From Pseudomonadota bacterium (GTDB taxonomy: Bacteria > Pseudomonadota > Gammaproteobacteria > Steroidobacterales > Steroidobacteraceae): a stretch of DNA of 64,000 nt. Every line of letters begins with the position of its first letter. Position 1 is the first letter of the stretch. Below, in pieces: positions 27,506 to 37,888 of the stretch. The translations under genes and the position numbers were made by a program. A model generated the notes under the pieces. It did no database searches. It was given only the letters and a program-made list of their open reading frames with translations, and was not told the DNA's origin. The stretch is from NCBI GenBank assembly GCA_018241445.1, contig JAFEDT010000007.1, positions 62,001-126,000 of the forward strand, written 5' to 3'.

Positions 27506-29178
27506 CAGGCGCCCGGTCGTGCGTCGAGCAGCGCGATGACCTCGCGGTCACCCCTGGCGCGCGCGATGGACAGGGCGGTATCGCCGCGGTGGCTGCGCGC
27601 CTGCACGCTGGCACCCGCCCGCAGCAGGATATCCATCATGTCCGTGCGGCCCCCGGACACGGCCAGCATCAGCGCCGTGACGCCGCCGGCATTGCCGGCG
27701 TTGACGTCGGCTCCCCTCGCGATCAGGGCCCGCGCGAGCTGCGGTGCGCCGTTGGCGCTGGCGATCATGAGGGGCGTATAGCCGCCCTCGCCCACCGCAC
27801 GGCCCGGGTCAGCGCCGAGCTCCACCAGCGCCAGTGCCGCCTGCTCCTTGCCGTACTGCGCAGCCACGCCGAGCGCGGTCAGGTTCTGGCGGCTGGCCGC
27901 GTTGAGATCCGCGCCGCGTGCGGCGAGCGCGCGCACCTCGGCGGCGTCATCGCAGTAAGCCGCGGTCATGATGGGGGTCCAGCCGTCACGGTCGCTTCTG
28001 TTCACGTCGGCGCCGTGCGCCAGCAGGAATCCGGCCATCGCCGCTAACCGCTGCACGATGGCGTTGTGCAGCGGCGCCTCCCCCTGCAGGTCCAGCGCAT
28101 TTACGTCGGCATGCCTCTTCTGCAGCAGATAGCCGACCCGCGCCTGATCGTCCGCCAGTACCGCGTTGTTGAGTTCGGTGGTGAGGTCGGCGCCGTGCGC
28201 CAGCCAGTCCTCCACCTGGGCGATGCTCACCGCGGGGCCGGCGGGCCGTGGTGCCGGTGCGCGCTGACGATACGGGCCGTGGGCCGGCAGATCCCCGCTG
28301 ATCAGGCAGCGCTCGCACTGCACCAGCGGCACGGCAAACTCCTTGAGCGCCGCCGCGAGCGCCTCACGGCTGCTGCGCATGGCCTGCTCCAGCTGCTGCT
28401 GGCGGCCGTGATCGCCGCGACGTACGGCGAGGGCCATGTCGAACTGCAGCGGCACCTCATCATCCATCAGGTTGACGGGCTGGATGGTCAGCGGCGAGTG
28501 CTGCGCCACCCGGTAGTAACCGGCCATCGGTCCCCAGGCGGCGGCCACGTCCAGCGTGCCCTCGATCACCTGCTGCACCTGGTAGCTCGGCTGATCCTGC
28601 GGCTTGAGATCGGCATCGTGACTGAGGTAGTGGACCTGCACGTTGCCGATGCCATGATCGGAGAGCGCCTCGCGGATCGCGGAAGTCTCGTAGACACCGA
28701 TCCTGAGCGCCCGCAGGCGCGGGTCGTCCAGGCTGCTGAAATGCAGGCGGCGATCCGCCCGCGACACGAACACGAAAGTCGAGCGGTACAGCGGCGCCGT
28801 GGTCAGCACGTCCTCGGCATCCGACGGCATGTCGAACATCACATCGCACCGGTCGGCATCGAGCGTGTTGCGAATCAGTCCGCGCTCGATGCCCGGGCGG
28901 TAGTAATACTCCACGGTGGTGCCGAGCGCGCGCGCCAGCACCTGCGCCATCCTGTTCTCCAGGCCCTCACCCCTGCTGTTCGACAGCGGCATGTTGCCGG
29001 GGTCGGCGCACACCCGCAGCTGGGCGCGGCTCTGTCCGGGCAGCGCCAGCGCAGTCAGCCCCATCACCGCCGCCGCCGCGACCTGCGCCACACCGGCGCG
29101 CGCCGCCCGCCGCGCGCCGGCGTCCGGCCTCACCACCGGGCGCCGGCCATGCCTTGCCGCGCGGGGGCCGACGGTCAC
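27505..29178 (-). CDS. xoxJ: XoxJ-like solute-binding protein fused to ankyrin repeats
   Basis: 557 residues from GTG 29178, which overlaps the xoxF stop (GTGA). A long basic N region and hydrophobic segment (AAAAVMGLTALALPGQSRA) export it. Residues 53-305 form the quinoprotein-dehydrogenase-associated periplasmic binding-protein domain: LRVCADPGNMPLSN, DVMFDMPSDAEDVLTT, LDVAAAWGPMAGYY and CERCLISGDLPAHGPY at its end. Residues about 330-557 are seven ankyrin-type repeats (e.g. GWTPIMTAAY, ARGADLNAASR, YTPLMIASANG, ALIARGADVNAGNA), the last one shortened. The frame is uninterrupted, so this is a real fusion and not two genes. XoxJ is thought to assist XoxF activation or cofactor loading. The ankyrin part may contact XoxF or XoxG; this is inference. 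Confidence 0.9.
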   Translation of the reverse strand: MTVGPRAARHGRRPVVRPDAGARRAARAGVAQVAAAAVMGLTALALPGQSRAQLRVCADPGNMPLSNSRGEGLENRMAQVLARALGTTVEYYYRPGIERGLIRNTLDADRCDVMFDMPSDAEDVLTTAPLYRSTFVFVSRADRRLHFSSLDDPRLRALRIGVYETSAIREALSDHGIGNVQVHYLSHDADLKPQDQPSYQVQQVIEGTLDVAAAWGPMAGYYRVAQHSPLTIQPVNLMDDEVPLQFDMALAVRRGDHGRQQQLEQAMRSSREALAAALKEFAVPLVQCERCLISGDLPAHGPYRQRAPAPRPAGPAVSIAQVEDWLAHGADLTTELNNAVLADDQARVGYLLQKRHADVNALDLQGEAPLHNAIVQRLAAMAGFLLAHGADVNRSDRDGWTPIMTAAYCDDAAEVRALAARGADLNAASRQNLTALGVAAQYGKEQAALALVELGADPGRAVGEGGYTPLMIASANGAPQLARALIARGADVNAGNAGGVTALMLAVSGGRTDMMDILLRAGASVQARSHRGDTALSIARARGDREVIALLDARPGA

Positions 29179-31046
29179 TGCTGTACGGCGAAGGTGTACA
29201 GCGTGCCGCCCTGCGGGATCAGGTTGAGTCCCGCCGCCTTGGTCATGGCGGTGGCGCCGATCGCCCCGAACTTGTCGTTCAGATCGAGCCCGGCCGTCAC
29301 CGGCAGGCCGATCCACCCGCCGATGCCGCTCCACACGGACACGTACTGCTTACCCTTCACGCTGTAGGTGATCGGGTTGCCGATGATTCCCGAGCCCAGC
29401 CGCCGCTGCCACAGCACCTTGCCACTGGCACGGTCGACCGCCCGGAAGTCACCGTTCAGGCTGCCGTAGAACACCAGGCCGCCGTCGGTGACCAGGGCAC
29501 CACCCCAGTTCGGGTAGGGATCGGGGATCTCCCACACGGTCTCCCCGGTCAGCACGTTGAACTTCTTGAACTTGCCGGTGATGCCGGGCTTCTCCGGGTA
29601 CATGTAGACGTTGGCGAACACGTACACGATGCCCTGCTGGGTATGCGAGCGTTCCTGCGGCTCGTCTTCCATGCACCAGTTGTTGGTCGGGCAGTACGCC
29701 ATGCCGGGCTCGTTCGGGTCGATCGCGCAGGGCTGCTGATCCTTGCCGCCCATCGCCGACGGGCACACCTGGGTATTGTCGTGCACCTTCAGGGGCGCGT
29801 GTTCGTACACCTTGATGGGGCGCCCGGTCTTCATGTCGACCTTCTCGGCCCAGTTGGCGGTGACGTACTTGTGTGCGCGCAGCAGCGTGCCGTCAGTGCG
29901 GTCGAGCATGTAGGCGAAGCCGTTACGGTCGAAGTGGATCAGGACGTGGCGCAGCTTGCCGTCGACGGTGGCATCCTCGAGCATGTTCTCGTTGATGCCG
30001 TCATAGTCCCACTGGTCGAACGGCGTCATCTGGTAGACCCAGACCACCTCGCCGGTATCCACCTTGCGGGCAAAGATGGCCATCGACCACTTGTTGTCCC
30101 ATTTGCCGCTGTTGCAGGCCTGCTGGGAAACCGGCTGCGCGCCGCAGCGGTACTGCGGACTCCACAGGCCGGGGTTGCCGCTGGAGGCGTACACCAGGCG
30201 CAGCTGCGGATCGTAGCTGTACCAGCCCCACATCGCCCCGCCGCCGCGCTTCCATTCATCGCCCGGGTAGGTGCTGATGCCCAGGTCCTTGCCGGCCGTG
30301 CCGTACTCCGGATGCTTCCTGTTGGTGTCCTTGGTGAGGCACACGTCCTTGTCGCTGCCGTTGTTATAGCACTGCCATGCCTGGCTGCCGTCGGCGAGGT
30401 TGTAGGCGTTGAAGCGGCCGCGCGCGCCGAACTCATCGCCGCTCAGGCCGATCAGCACTTTGCCCTCGGCGATGATCGGCGCGGCGGTGATGGTCTCGCC
30501 CTTGTCCGGGTATGCATCCTTGACCACCCAGTCTTCCTTGCCGGTGCGGGCGTCCAGCGCGATGACGTAGCCGTCCAGTGTGCCGAACACCAGCTTGCCG
30601 TCCGCATACGACATGCCCCGGTTCACAGTGTCGCAGCAGGCGCGCGGCACGGCGGACTGGTCACGATTGCTGGTCTTGCGGTAGTTCCACACCTCTTTCG
30701 GGTGGTCGGGATCGCTCAGGTCGAGCGCCTGGATGATGTTCGGCCAGCCGCTCGCCAAATACATCATCGGCTTGCCGTCGATGACCACCATCAGCGGCTG
30801 TCCCTCGTGGCCGCGCAGCGCGCCGCTGGACTGCGACCACACCAGCTGCAGCGCGTGGACATTGGAGGCATTGATCTGGTCGAGCCGGCTGTGGCGCGTC
30901 AGCGCCGCATCACCGCCCGGTGCGGCCCACAGGTTGGGATCCTTGGTGCGCTCGGATACTTCGTCGCCGAACGCCACCGCACTCGATACGATCAGCGCCA
31001 GCATGATGCCGGTGGCGCGCAGGGTCCTTCCGCGTAGAGATTGCAT
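29175..31046 (-). CDS. xoxF: Lanthanide-type PQQ-dependent methanol/alcohol dehydrogenase
   Basis: 623 residues with signal peptide (IMLALIVSSAVAFG). Eight-bladed propeller quinoprotein. Adjacent Cys137-Cys138 in PRACCDTVNRG give the disulfide over PQQ. Metal and active-site residues are Glu205 (SGDEFG), Asn291 (SSGNPG), Asp347 and the extra Asp349 in QWDYDGINEN. That second Asp is the hallmark of lanthanide-dependent XoxF, where calcium MxaF has Ala. Ten cysteines are present in total, eight of them in inserts. Oxidises methanol (or another primary alcohol) in the periplasm. ATG 31046 has GAGGAGGG 7 bases upstream. Operon xoxF-xoxJ-xoxG. Confidence 0.95.
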   Translation of the reverse strand: MQSLRGRTLRATGIMLALIVSSAVAFGDEVSERTKDPNLWAAPGGDAALTRHSRLDQINASNVHALQLVWSQSSGALRGHEGQPLMVVIDGKPMMYLASGWPNIIQALDLSDPDHPKEVWNYRKTSNRDQSAVPRACCDTVNRGMSYADGKLVFGTLDGYVIALDARTGKEDWVVKDAYPDKGETITAAPIIAEGKVLIGLSGDEFGARGRFNAYNLADGSQAWQCYNNGSDKDVCLTKDTNRKHPEYGTAGKDLGISTYPGDEWKRGGGAMWGWYSYDPQLRLVYASSGNPGLWSPQYRCGAQPVSQQACNSGKWDNKWSMAIFARKVDTGEVVWVYQMTPFDQWDYDGINENMLEDATVDGKLRHVLIHFDRNGFAYMLDRTDGTLLRAHKYVTANWAEKVDMKTGRPIKVYEHAPLKVHDNTQVCPSAMGGKDQQPCAIDPNEPGMAYCPTNNWCMEDEPQERSHTQQGIVYVFANVYMYPEKPGITGKFKKFNVLTGETVWEIPDPYPNWGGALVTDGGLVFYGSLNGDFRAVDRASGKVLWQRRLGSGIIGNPITYSVKGKQYVSVWSGIGGWIGLPVTAGLDLNDKFGAIGATAMTKAAGLNLIPQGGTLYTFAVQQ

Positions 31047-31213
31047 GGACAGCCCTCCTCAGACCGATTGATGATCTCGCGTTCTTCTGTGTCCTTTCGG
31101 AGTGCCCGCCGCCGCAGCCCAACCGCGGTGCGCATGCACGGGCGACCCGGGGAACGTATCCTAGTCCTGTCCGCGCGGATATGCAGGTTTCCGTGCAGAT
31201 ACGCGGTTTCGAT

Positions 31214-32419
<1,206 letters not shown>

Positions 32420-32442
32420 GGCAGTCACGTTATCATGCGCAC

Positions 32443-33042
32443 ATGGCATTCGCTCCACCCGTCACCCGCGCCCTGATCGGGGTCAACATCGGGGTGTTCC
32501 TGCTGCAGCAACTGGCTCCCGGGCCGCTGGCGACCCTGCTGGCGCTGTGGCCCCCGGCCAGCGGCATGTTTCACTTCTGGCAGGTCGTCACCTACGCCTT
32601 CCTGCACGGCAACCTGCTGCATATCTTCTTCAACATGTTTGCCCTGTACATGTTCGGCCAGACGCTGGAGGCCTACTGGGGCGGGCGGCGCTTCCTGGGC
32701 TTCTACCTGGTGTGCGTGGTGGCGGCTGCGGCCACGCAACTGGCGGTGCAGAGCGCTACCGGCGAACAGGAGCAGGTCATCGGCGCATCCGGCGGCGTGT
32801 TCGGCATCCTGCTCGCCTTCGCCTGGTACTTCCCGCGCCAGCGGATCCTGCTGCTGTTCCCGCCGATCCCGATGCCGGCCTGGCTGTTCGTGACGCTGTA
32901 CGGCGCGCTGGAACTGTTCCTGGGCGTGACCGGCCGGCAGCAGGGCGTGGCGCACTTTGCGCACCTGGGCGGCATGCTGGGCGCGGCCCTGTGCATTCTT
33001 TACTGGCGCGCCCGCGGCCGCTTTGCCGGCGAAAACAACTGA
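32443..33042 (+). CDS. Rhomboid-family intramembrane serine protease
   Basis: 199 residues with about six transmembrane helices. Catalytic Ser in GASGGVFG (helix 4) and His in GVAHFAHLGGMLGA (helix 6). The HGNLLHIFFNMF stretch gives the conserved His/Asn of helix 2. Cleaves substrates within the inner membrane; target unknown. First gene of a plus-strand run, with the ABC ATPase 7 bp downstream. Confidence 0.93.
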   Translation: MAFAPPVTRALIGVNIGVFLLQQLAPGPLATLLALWPPASGMFHFWQVVTYAFLHGNLLHIFFNMFALYMFGQTLEAYWGGRRFLGFYLVCVVAAAATQLAVQSATGEQEQVIGASGGVFGILLAFAWYFPRQRILLLFPPIPMPAWLFVTLYGALELFLGVTGRQQGVAHFAHLGGMLGAALCILYWRARGRFAGENN

Positions 33043-33049
33043 GGACGGC

Positions 33050-33760
33050 ATGATCCGCTGCGAAAATCTCAGCAAACACTACGGCCGGCTGCAGGCCGTG
33101 CAGGGCATCAGCTTCCAGGTGCAGCCCGGCGAGGTGCTCGGCTTCCTCGGTCCCAACGGCGCTGGCAAGACCACCACCATGCGCATGCTGGCAGGCTTCG
33201 TCACCCCCAGCGGCGGCAGCGCCAGCATCAACGGGCACGACGTGGTCGAGGATCCGCTGGCCGCCAAGGCACAACTGGGCTACCTGCCCGAAGGCGCCCC
33301 CAGCTACGCCGAGATGACGGTGCGGCAGTTCCTGAACTTCATCGCCGACCTGCGCGGCCTCACTGGCGCACGCCGGCGCGAACGCCTGGAGGCAGTGATC
33401 GGCCGCCTGCAGTTGGGCGGCGTGCTGCAGCAGAGCATCGAAACCCTGTCGAAAGGTTTCCGCCGCCGTGTCGCCCTGGCACAGGCAATCCTGCACGATC
33501 CGCCGGTGCTGATCCTGGACGAGCCGACCGACGGCCTGGACCCCAACCAGAAGCACGAGGTGCGCACCCTGATCGGCACCATGGCGCGCGACAAGATCAT
33601 CGTGATCTCCACCCACGTGCTGGAGGAAGTGGATGCGCTGTGCACGCGCGCCATCATCATCGCCGGCGGCCGCATCGTGGCCGACGACACTCCGGCGGCG
33701 CTGGCGGCGCGCTCGCCGACGCACAGCCTGGAAGAAGTGTTCCGCAGCATCACCACCTGA
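33050..33760 (+). CDS. ABC transporter ATP-binding protein (GldA-like)
   Basis: 236 residues. Walker A GPNGAGKTTTM, signature LSKGFRRRVALAQAIL and Walker B VLILDEPTDGLDP, with the switch His in STHVLEEVD. Ends HSLEEVFRSIT, as in ATPases of the GldA/NatA-like export group. It energises the permease encoded directly after it. Start ATG 33050 has GAGG upstream. Confidence 0.95.
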   Translation: MIRCENLSKHYGRLQAVQGISFQVQPGEVLGFLGPNGAGKTTTMRMLAGFVTPSGGSASINGHDVVEDPLAAKAQLGYLPEGAPSYAEMTVRQFLNFIADLRGLTGARRRERLEAVIGRLQLGGVLQQSIETLSKGFRRRVALAQAILHDPPVLILDEPTDGLDPNQKHEVRTLIGTMARDKIIVISTHVLEEVDALCTRAIIIAGGRIVADDTPAALAARSPTHSLEEVFRSITT

Positions 33761-33762
33761 TC

Positions 33763-34497
33763 ATGCACAACATCAACATCGTCATGCGGCGCGAGCTGGC
33801 AAGTTACTTCGCCACGCCGCTCGCCTACGTCTTCATCCTGATCTTCCTGGTGCTGGCCAACGCCTGCACCTTCTACTTCGGCGGACTGTACGAGCGCGGC
33901 CAGGCCGACCTCGACCCCTTCTTCAGCTTTCTGCCGTGGCTGTACCTGTTCCTGATCCCGGCGATCGCCATGCGGCTGTGGGCCGAGGAGCGCCACTCCG
34001 GCACCATCGAACTGCTGCTGACGCAGCCGCTGCGGCTGTCGCAGGCGGTGCTGGGCAAGTTCCTGGCGGCGTGGCTGTTCACCGCGCTGGCGCTGGCGCT
34101 GACCTTCCCGCTGTGGCTGACCATCAACTACCTCGGCCACCCGGACAATGGCGCAATCCTGGCCGCCTACCTCGGCAGCCTGCTGCTCGCCGGCGGCTTC
34201 CTCGCCGTCGGCTCCTGCATGTCGGCCCTGACACGCAGCCAGGTGGTCGCCTTCATCCTGGCGGTGTCGGTGTGCTTCCTGTTCATGCTGAGCGGCTTTC
34301 CGCTGGTGCTGGACGTGTTCCGCGGCTGGGCGCCTCAGGGCGTGGTGGACGCCGTGGCCTCCCTGTCCTTCCTCGGGCACTTCAGCGCCATCGTCAAGGG
34401 CGTCATCGACCTGCGTGACCTCTTGTACTTCGCCATGCTGATCGGCCTGTTCCTGCTGGCCACCACGGTCACACTCGATCTCCACAAGGCGGACTGA
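33763..34497 (+). CDS. ABC-2 type permease (GldF-like)
   Basis: 244 residues with about six membrane spans. Begins NINIVMRRELASYFATPLAYV and contains EERHSGTIELLLTQPL, a stretch common to GldF/NosY-type ABC-2 permeases. It starts 2 bp after the ATPase stop and ends 5 bp before the GldG-like gene, so the four genes are coupled. Confidence 0.93.
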   Translation: MHNINIVMRRELASYFATPLAYVFILIFLVLANACTFYFGGLYERGQADLDPFFSFLPWLYLFLIPAIAMRLWAEERHSGTIELLLTQPLRLSQAVLGKFLAAWLFTALALALTFPLWLTINYLGHPDNGAILAAYLGSLLLAGGFLAVGSCMSALTRSQVVAFILAVSVCFLFMLSGFPLVLDVFRGWAPQGVVDAVASLSFLGHFSAIVKGVIDLRDLLYFAMLIGLFLLATTVTLDLHKAD

Positions 34498-34502
34498 AGC
34501 GA

Positions 34503-36392
34503 ATGAAGCGACGCACCACCCTGGGTGGCGGCCTGCTGCTGGCTTACGGCTTGCTGTTCATCGGCCTGACCATGCTGTTCAACCAGACGCTGCGCGGCTG
34601 GCGGCTCGACCTGACCCAGGGGCACCTGTACACCACCTCGCCTGGCACCAACCGCATCATCGCCGGGATCCGCGAGCCCATCACCCTCTACTACTTCTTC
34701 TCGGCCAGCACCGCGGCGCAACTGCCGCAAATCCAGACCTACGGTGTGCGGGTGCGTGAGTTCCTGGAAGAACTGGCGGCGCGCTCCAATGGCAAGATCC
34801 ACCTGCGGGTGATCGACCCGCAGCCCTTCTCCGAGGAGGAGGATCGCGCCTCGGAGCTGGGGGTGCGCAGCACCCCGGTCGGCGCCAGCGGCAACCACCT
34901 GTATTTCGGCCTGGCCGGAACCAACTCCACCGACGGCCACGGCGCCATCGAGTTCTTCGATCCCGCCAAGGAGCAGTTCCTCGAATACGACGTGGTGAAG
35001 CTGATCCACCAGCTCGCCAACCCGAAGCGGCCGGTGGTCGCCTGGTACTCCAGCTTAGCCGTGAGTGGCGGCTTCGACCCGCAGACCGGGCAGCAGAGCG
35101 ACCCCTGGACCGTGTACGCCGACGCGCAGCAACTGTTCGACGTGCGGCCACTTGCCGCCACTGCGACGCACATCGATCGCGACGTCAACGTGGTGGTGCT
35201 GGTGCACCCCAAGAACCTGCCCGCCCCTTTCAGGTACGCGCTCGACCAGTACGCGCTACGTGGCGGGCATCTGCTGGTGTTCGTCGATCCCCTGGCGGAG
35301 TCCGATCCCGCCGGCGGCGGCGGCAACCCGATGGCGGCGATGACCGCGGACAAGTCCTCTTCCCTGCCGCAGCTGTTTGCCGCCTGGGGCATTGCCTATA
35401 ACCCCGCGCAGGTGGTCGTTGACCGTGGCAGCGCCATGTCGGTGACCATGCGCGAAGGCGAGGAGCCGGTGCAGCACCTGGGTGTGCTCGGCCTGGATCA
35501 CGGCGACCTGTCTGCGGCCGACGTGGTCACCGCGGGCCTGGGACGCATCAATGTCGCCATGGCCGGCGACCTGGAACCCGTTCACGGCGCCACCACCCGC
35601 TTCGAGCCGCTGCTGCAGTCGAGCAGCGACGCCGCTCTCCTGCCGGTGGAGCGCTTCCGCATGCTGACGGACCCGTCCACCCTGCGAGAGGGCTTCAAGC
35701 CTACGGGCAAGCGCTACACCCTGGGTGCGCGTGTCAGTGGCAAGGTGCACAGCGCCTTCGCCAGCGGCCCGCCGCCGGGGGTGACGCCAGACCCTGCCAC
35801 CCCGGCCCTCAAGGAGTCGGCACAGCCCCTGGCGCTGCTGGTGTTCGCCGACACTGACATGCTGTCGGACTTCCTGTGGGTGCGGCAGCAGAACTTCTTC
35901 GGCCAGCGCGTAGCCGAGGCCTGGGCCAGCAACGGCGCCCTGGTGCAGAACGCACTCGACAATCTCGCCGGCAGCTCGGACCTGATCAGCCTGCGCAGCC
36001 GCGCGACCTACTCACGACCGTTCGAGCGGGTCGAAGCCCTGCGCCGCACGGCCGACGACCGCTTCCGCAGCAAGGAACAGGAACTGGAACGGCAGCTCCA
36101 GGATACCGAGCAGCGCCTCTCCACCCTGCAGACCAAGGGTGACAACAAGGGCGAGCTCATCGTCACGCCGGAGCAGCAGCGCGAGATCGACCACTTCCAG
36201 ACCGAGAAGCTGCGCATCCGCAAGGAACTGCGCGCGGTGCGCGCCGGCCTGGACGCGGACATTCACGGCATGGGCAACCGCCTGAAGCTGCTCAACATCG
36301 TGATCGTGCCGGCGCTGTTCGCGCTGCTCGCCGTACTGTTGGCGCTGTGGCGCCGCAATCGCAGCCGCGCGCAGACCCGGGGGGCGCCATGA
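34503..36392 (+). CDS. Gld-family auxiliary membrane protein (GldG-like)
   Basis: 629 residues. N-terminal membrane helix (GLLLAYGLLFIGLTMLF), followed by the RLDLTQGHLYTTSPGTNRII segment typical of GldG/IntG-like proteins. A large periplasmic region follows, with a coiled-coil near 525-590 (ERQLQDTEQRLSTLQTK ...), and a C-terminal helix (IVIVPALFALLAVLLALW). GldG associates with GldA/GldF. In Bacteroidetes this serves gliding, but homologues in proteobacteria occur without gliding and the transported substrate is unknown. Confidence 0.9.
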   Translation: MKRRTTLGGGLLLAYGLLFIGLTMLFNQTLRGWRLDLTQGHLYTTSPGTNRIIAGIREPITLYYFFSASTAAQLPQIQTYGVRVREFLEELAARSNGKIHLRVIDPQPFSEEEDRASELGVRSTPVGASGNHLYFGLAGTNSTDGHGAIEFFDPAKEQFLEYDVVKLIHQLANPKRPVVAWYSSLAVSGGFDPQTGQQSDPWTVYADAQQLFDVRPLAATATHIDRDVNVVVLVHPKNLPAPFRYALDQYALRGGHLLVFVDPLAESDPAGGGGNPMAAMTADKSSSLPQLFAAWGIAYNPAQVVVDRGSAMSVTMREGEEPVQHLGVLGLDHGDLSAADVVTAGLGRINVAMAGDLEPVHGATTRFEPLLQSSSDAALLPVERFRMLTDPSTLREGFKPTGKRYTLGARVSGKVHSAFASGPPPGVTPDPATPALKESAQPLALLVFADTDMLSDFLWVRQQNFFGQRVAEAWASNGALVQNALDNLAGSSDLISLRSRATYSRPFERVEALRRTADDRFRSKEQELERQLQDTEQRLSTLQTKGDNKGELIVTPEQQREIDHFQTEKLRIRKELRAVRAGLDADIHGMGNRLKLLNIVIVPALFALLAVLLALWRRNRSRAQTRGAP

Positions 36393-37417
36393 CACCCCGC
36401 CGTGTCGTCATCGCGCTCATCGCCGCCATCGCGGTGATCGCACTGTCCCTGTGGCTGTCGTCGCAGCGTCACCTGGAGCGCTCCACGGCCGCCGCCAGCC
36501 TGGTGCTGCCGGGACTGGCCGCCCGGCTCGGCGGCGTCACGGAGGTGGACGTGCGCAAGGGCGACGGCACCCGCGCGACGCTGAAGGCAACCGCCGGCAG
36601 CTGGCAGGTCGCGCAGCGTGACTGGCCCGCCGACACCGGCCGCGTGCGCAAGCTGCTGCTGGACCTGGCGGCACTGAATGTCGTGGAGGAAAAAACCAGC
36701 CTGCCAGCCAACTACCCGCAACTTGGCGTGGAGGATGTCAGTTCGCCACGGGCCGGCGGCACGCTGGTGACGCTGACTGCCGGGGCGCGCCAATGGTCGG
36801 TGATCATCGGCAAGGCCGGCAGCGGCAGGGACGGTTACGTGCGGGTTCCCACGGCCGCCACGAGCCTGCTGGCCGCACCCTTGCTCTCCGTGGACGCCGA
36901 CCCCAAGTCGTGGCTGCAGACCGCGCTGCTGGATGTGCCGTCCCGGCAGCTGCGCCAGATACGGGTTCAACCCGCAGGCAAGCCAGCCTGGTCCGCTACG
37001 CGTGACAAGCCCGGCGCTACCTTCACCGTCAGCCCGCTGCCGAAGGGGCGGGTGCTGTCCGGCCCCTCCGCCGTGGACGCCAGCGCGGAGGCCCTGAGCG
37101 CCCTCACGCTCGATGATGTCCAGCCCGCACCCCCTGCACCCCCCGCGCCTCTTCAGACCGCGCATTCATCATTCAACACCTTCGACGGCCTGACCATCGA
37201 AGTCAGCGGACGTCAGGACGGCACCCGCACCTGGGTCACGTTCACCGTCAGCTCCGCGGCGCCCGCTTCGGCCGCACAGGCCCGGACGCTGTCACAGCGG
37301 CTGCAGGGACGGGAGTTCGCCATTGCGGGCTACCGCTACGATTCCATGTTCCGGGCACTCGAGGAGCTGCTGCAGCCGCTGCCGCAGCCGACGAAGAAAC
37401 AGCCGCCAAAACATTGA
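36389..37417 (+). CDS. DUF4340 domain protein, last gene of Gld-type operon
   Basis: 342 residues. One N-terminal membrane anchor (VVIALIAAIAVIALSLWL), then a beta-rich DUF4340 body (EVDVRKGDGTRATLKATAGSW, later ARQWSVIIGKAG). The end is Pro/Gln/Lys-rich. ATG 36389 overlaps the GldG-like stop (ATGA). DUF4340 proteins commonly follow GldG-type genes; function unknown. Probably anchored in the inner membrane facing the periplasm. Confidence 0.85.
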   Translation: MTPRRVVIALIAAIAVIALSLWLSSQRHLERSTAAASLVLPGLAARLGGVTEVDVRKGDGTRATLKATAGSWQVAQRDWPADTGRVRKLLLDLAALNVVEEKTSLPANYPQLGVEDVSSPRAGGTLVTLTAGARQWSVIIGKAGSGRDGYVRVPTAATSLLAAPLLSVDADPKSWLQTALLDVPSRQLRQIRVQPAGKPAWSATRDKPGATFTVSPLPKGRVLSGPSAVDASAEALSALTLDDVQPAPPAPPAPLQTAHSSFNTFDGLTIEVSGRQDGTRTWVTFTVSSAAPASAAQARTLSQRLQGREFAIAGYRYDSMFRALEELLQPLPQPTKKQPPKH

Positions 37418-37888
37418 TCCCGAACCGGCCCGGGGGATCCAACACGGGGAGTCATGATGCCGGCCTGGGCGATTGGAATTCAGGCTATCTGTTCTTTTCG
37501 GCCTTCCTGCCGCAATTCATCAATCCTGCGTCACCTCAGGTTCAGCAATTTGCGCGGCTCGCCCTGGTCTTTGCGAGCATCGATCTCATGGTCATGTTGG
37601 AGTCCATACGCGGGTTCACCGCGGTCCGGCGCAACGCAATATGTCAAACGACCGGACCATGCGCGTCGCGGACGCTAACCAGTGACGCGCACGGAAGTCT
37701 GTCGCGGTTAGTAACCGGTTCGCATGGCCGGGAACCGCCGGGTCCGCCACTTGCATTGACAGCCCCAAAATTCCAGCCACAATTGCCGGCAATAGAAAAG
37801 CGATCCGGCGACGCCTGAGAGCGCGCCGGGTTTGATCCGAAAAACCCAATCGCCCGCCACCGGGATCAATAAGAACGAGGGAGTGTGT
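37418..37888. other. 471-bp lower-GC gap with gene remnant
   Basis: After the Gld-type operon the base composition falls noticeably. The gap contains a decayed LysE/RhtB-family segment (37486-37617) and the leader of the secreted protein gene at 37889, whose ribosome site is GAGGGAG. No intact gene, tRNA or insertion sequence was seen. Confidence 0.6.
37486..37617 (+). pseudogene. LysE/RhtB-family transporter fragment
   Basis: A short in-frame stretch reads YLFFSAFLPQFINPAS then FARLALVFASIDLMVML. This matches the centre of LysE/RhtB amino-acid exporters (family pattern: FF-x-AFLPQF-v-dP). Nothing before or after in any frame extends it to the ~205-residue family length. Interpreted as a gene relic left at a rearranged boundary. 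Confidence 0.55.

Noticed and set aside
27505..29178. Two separate genes, xoxJ and an ankyrin protein
   Set aside because: No stop, ribosome site or start is seen at the domain boundary and the frame is continuous.
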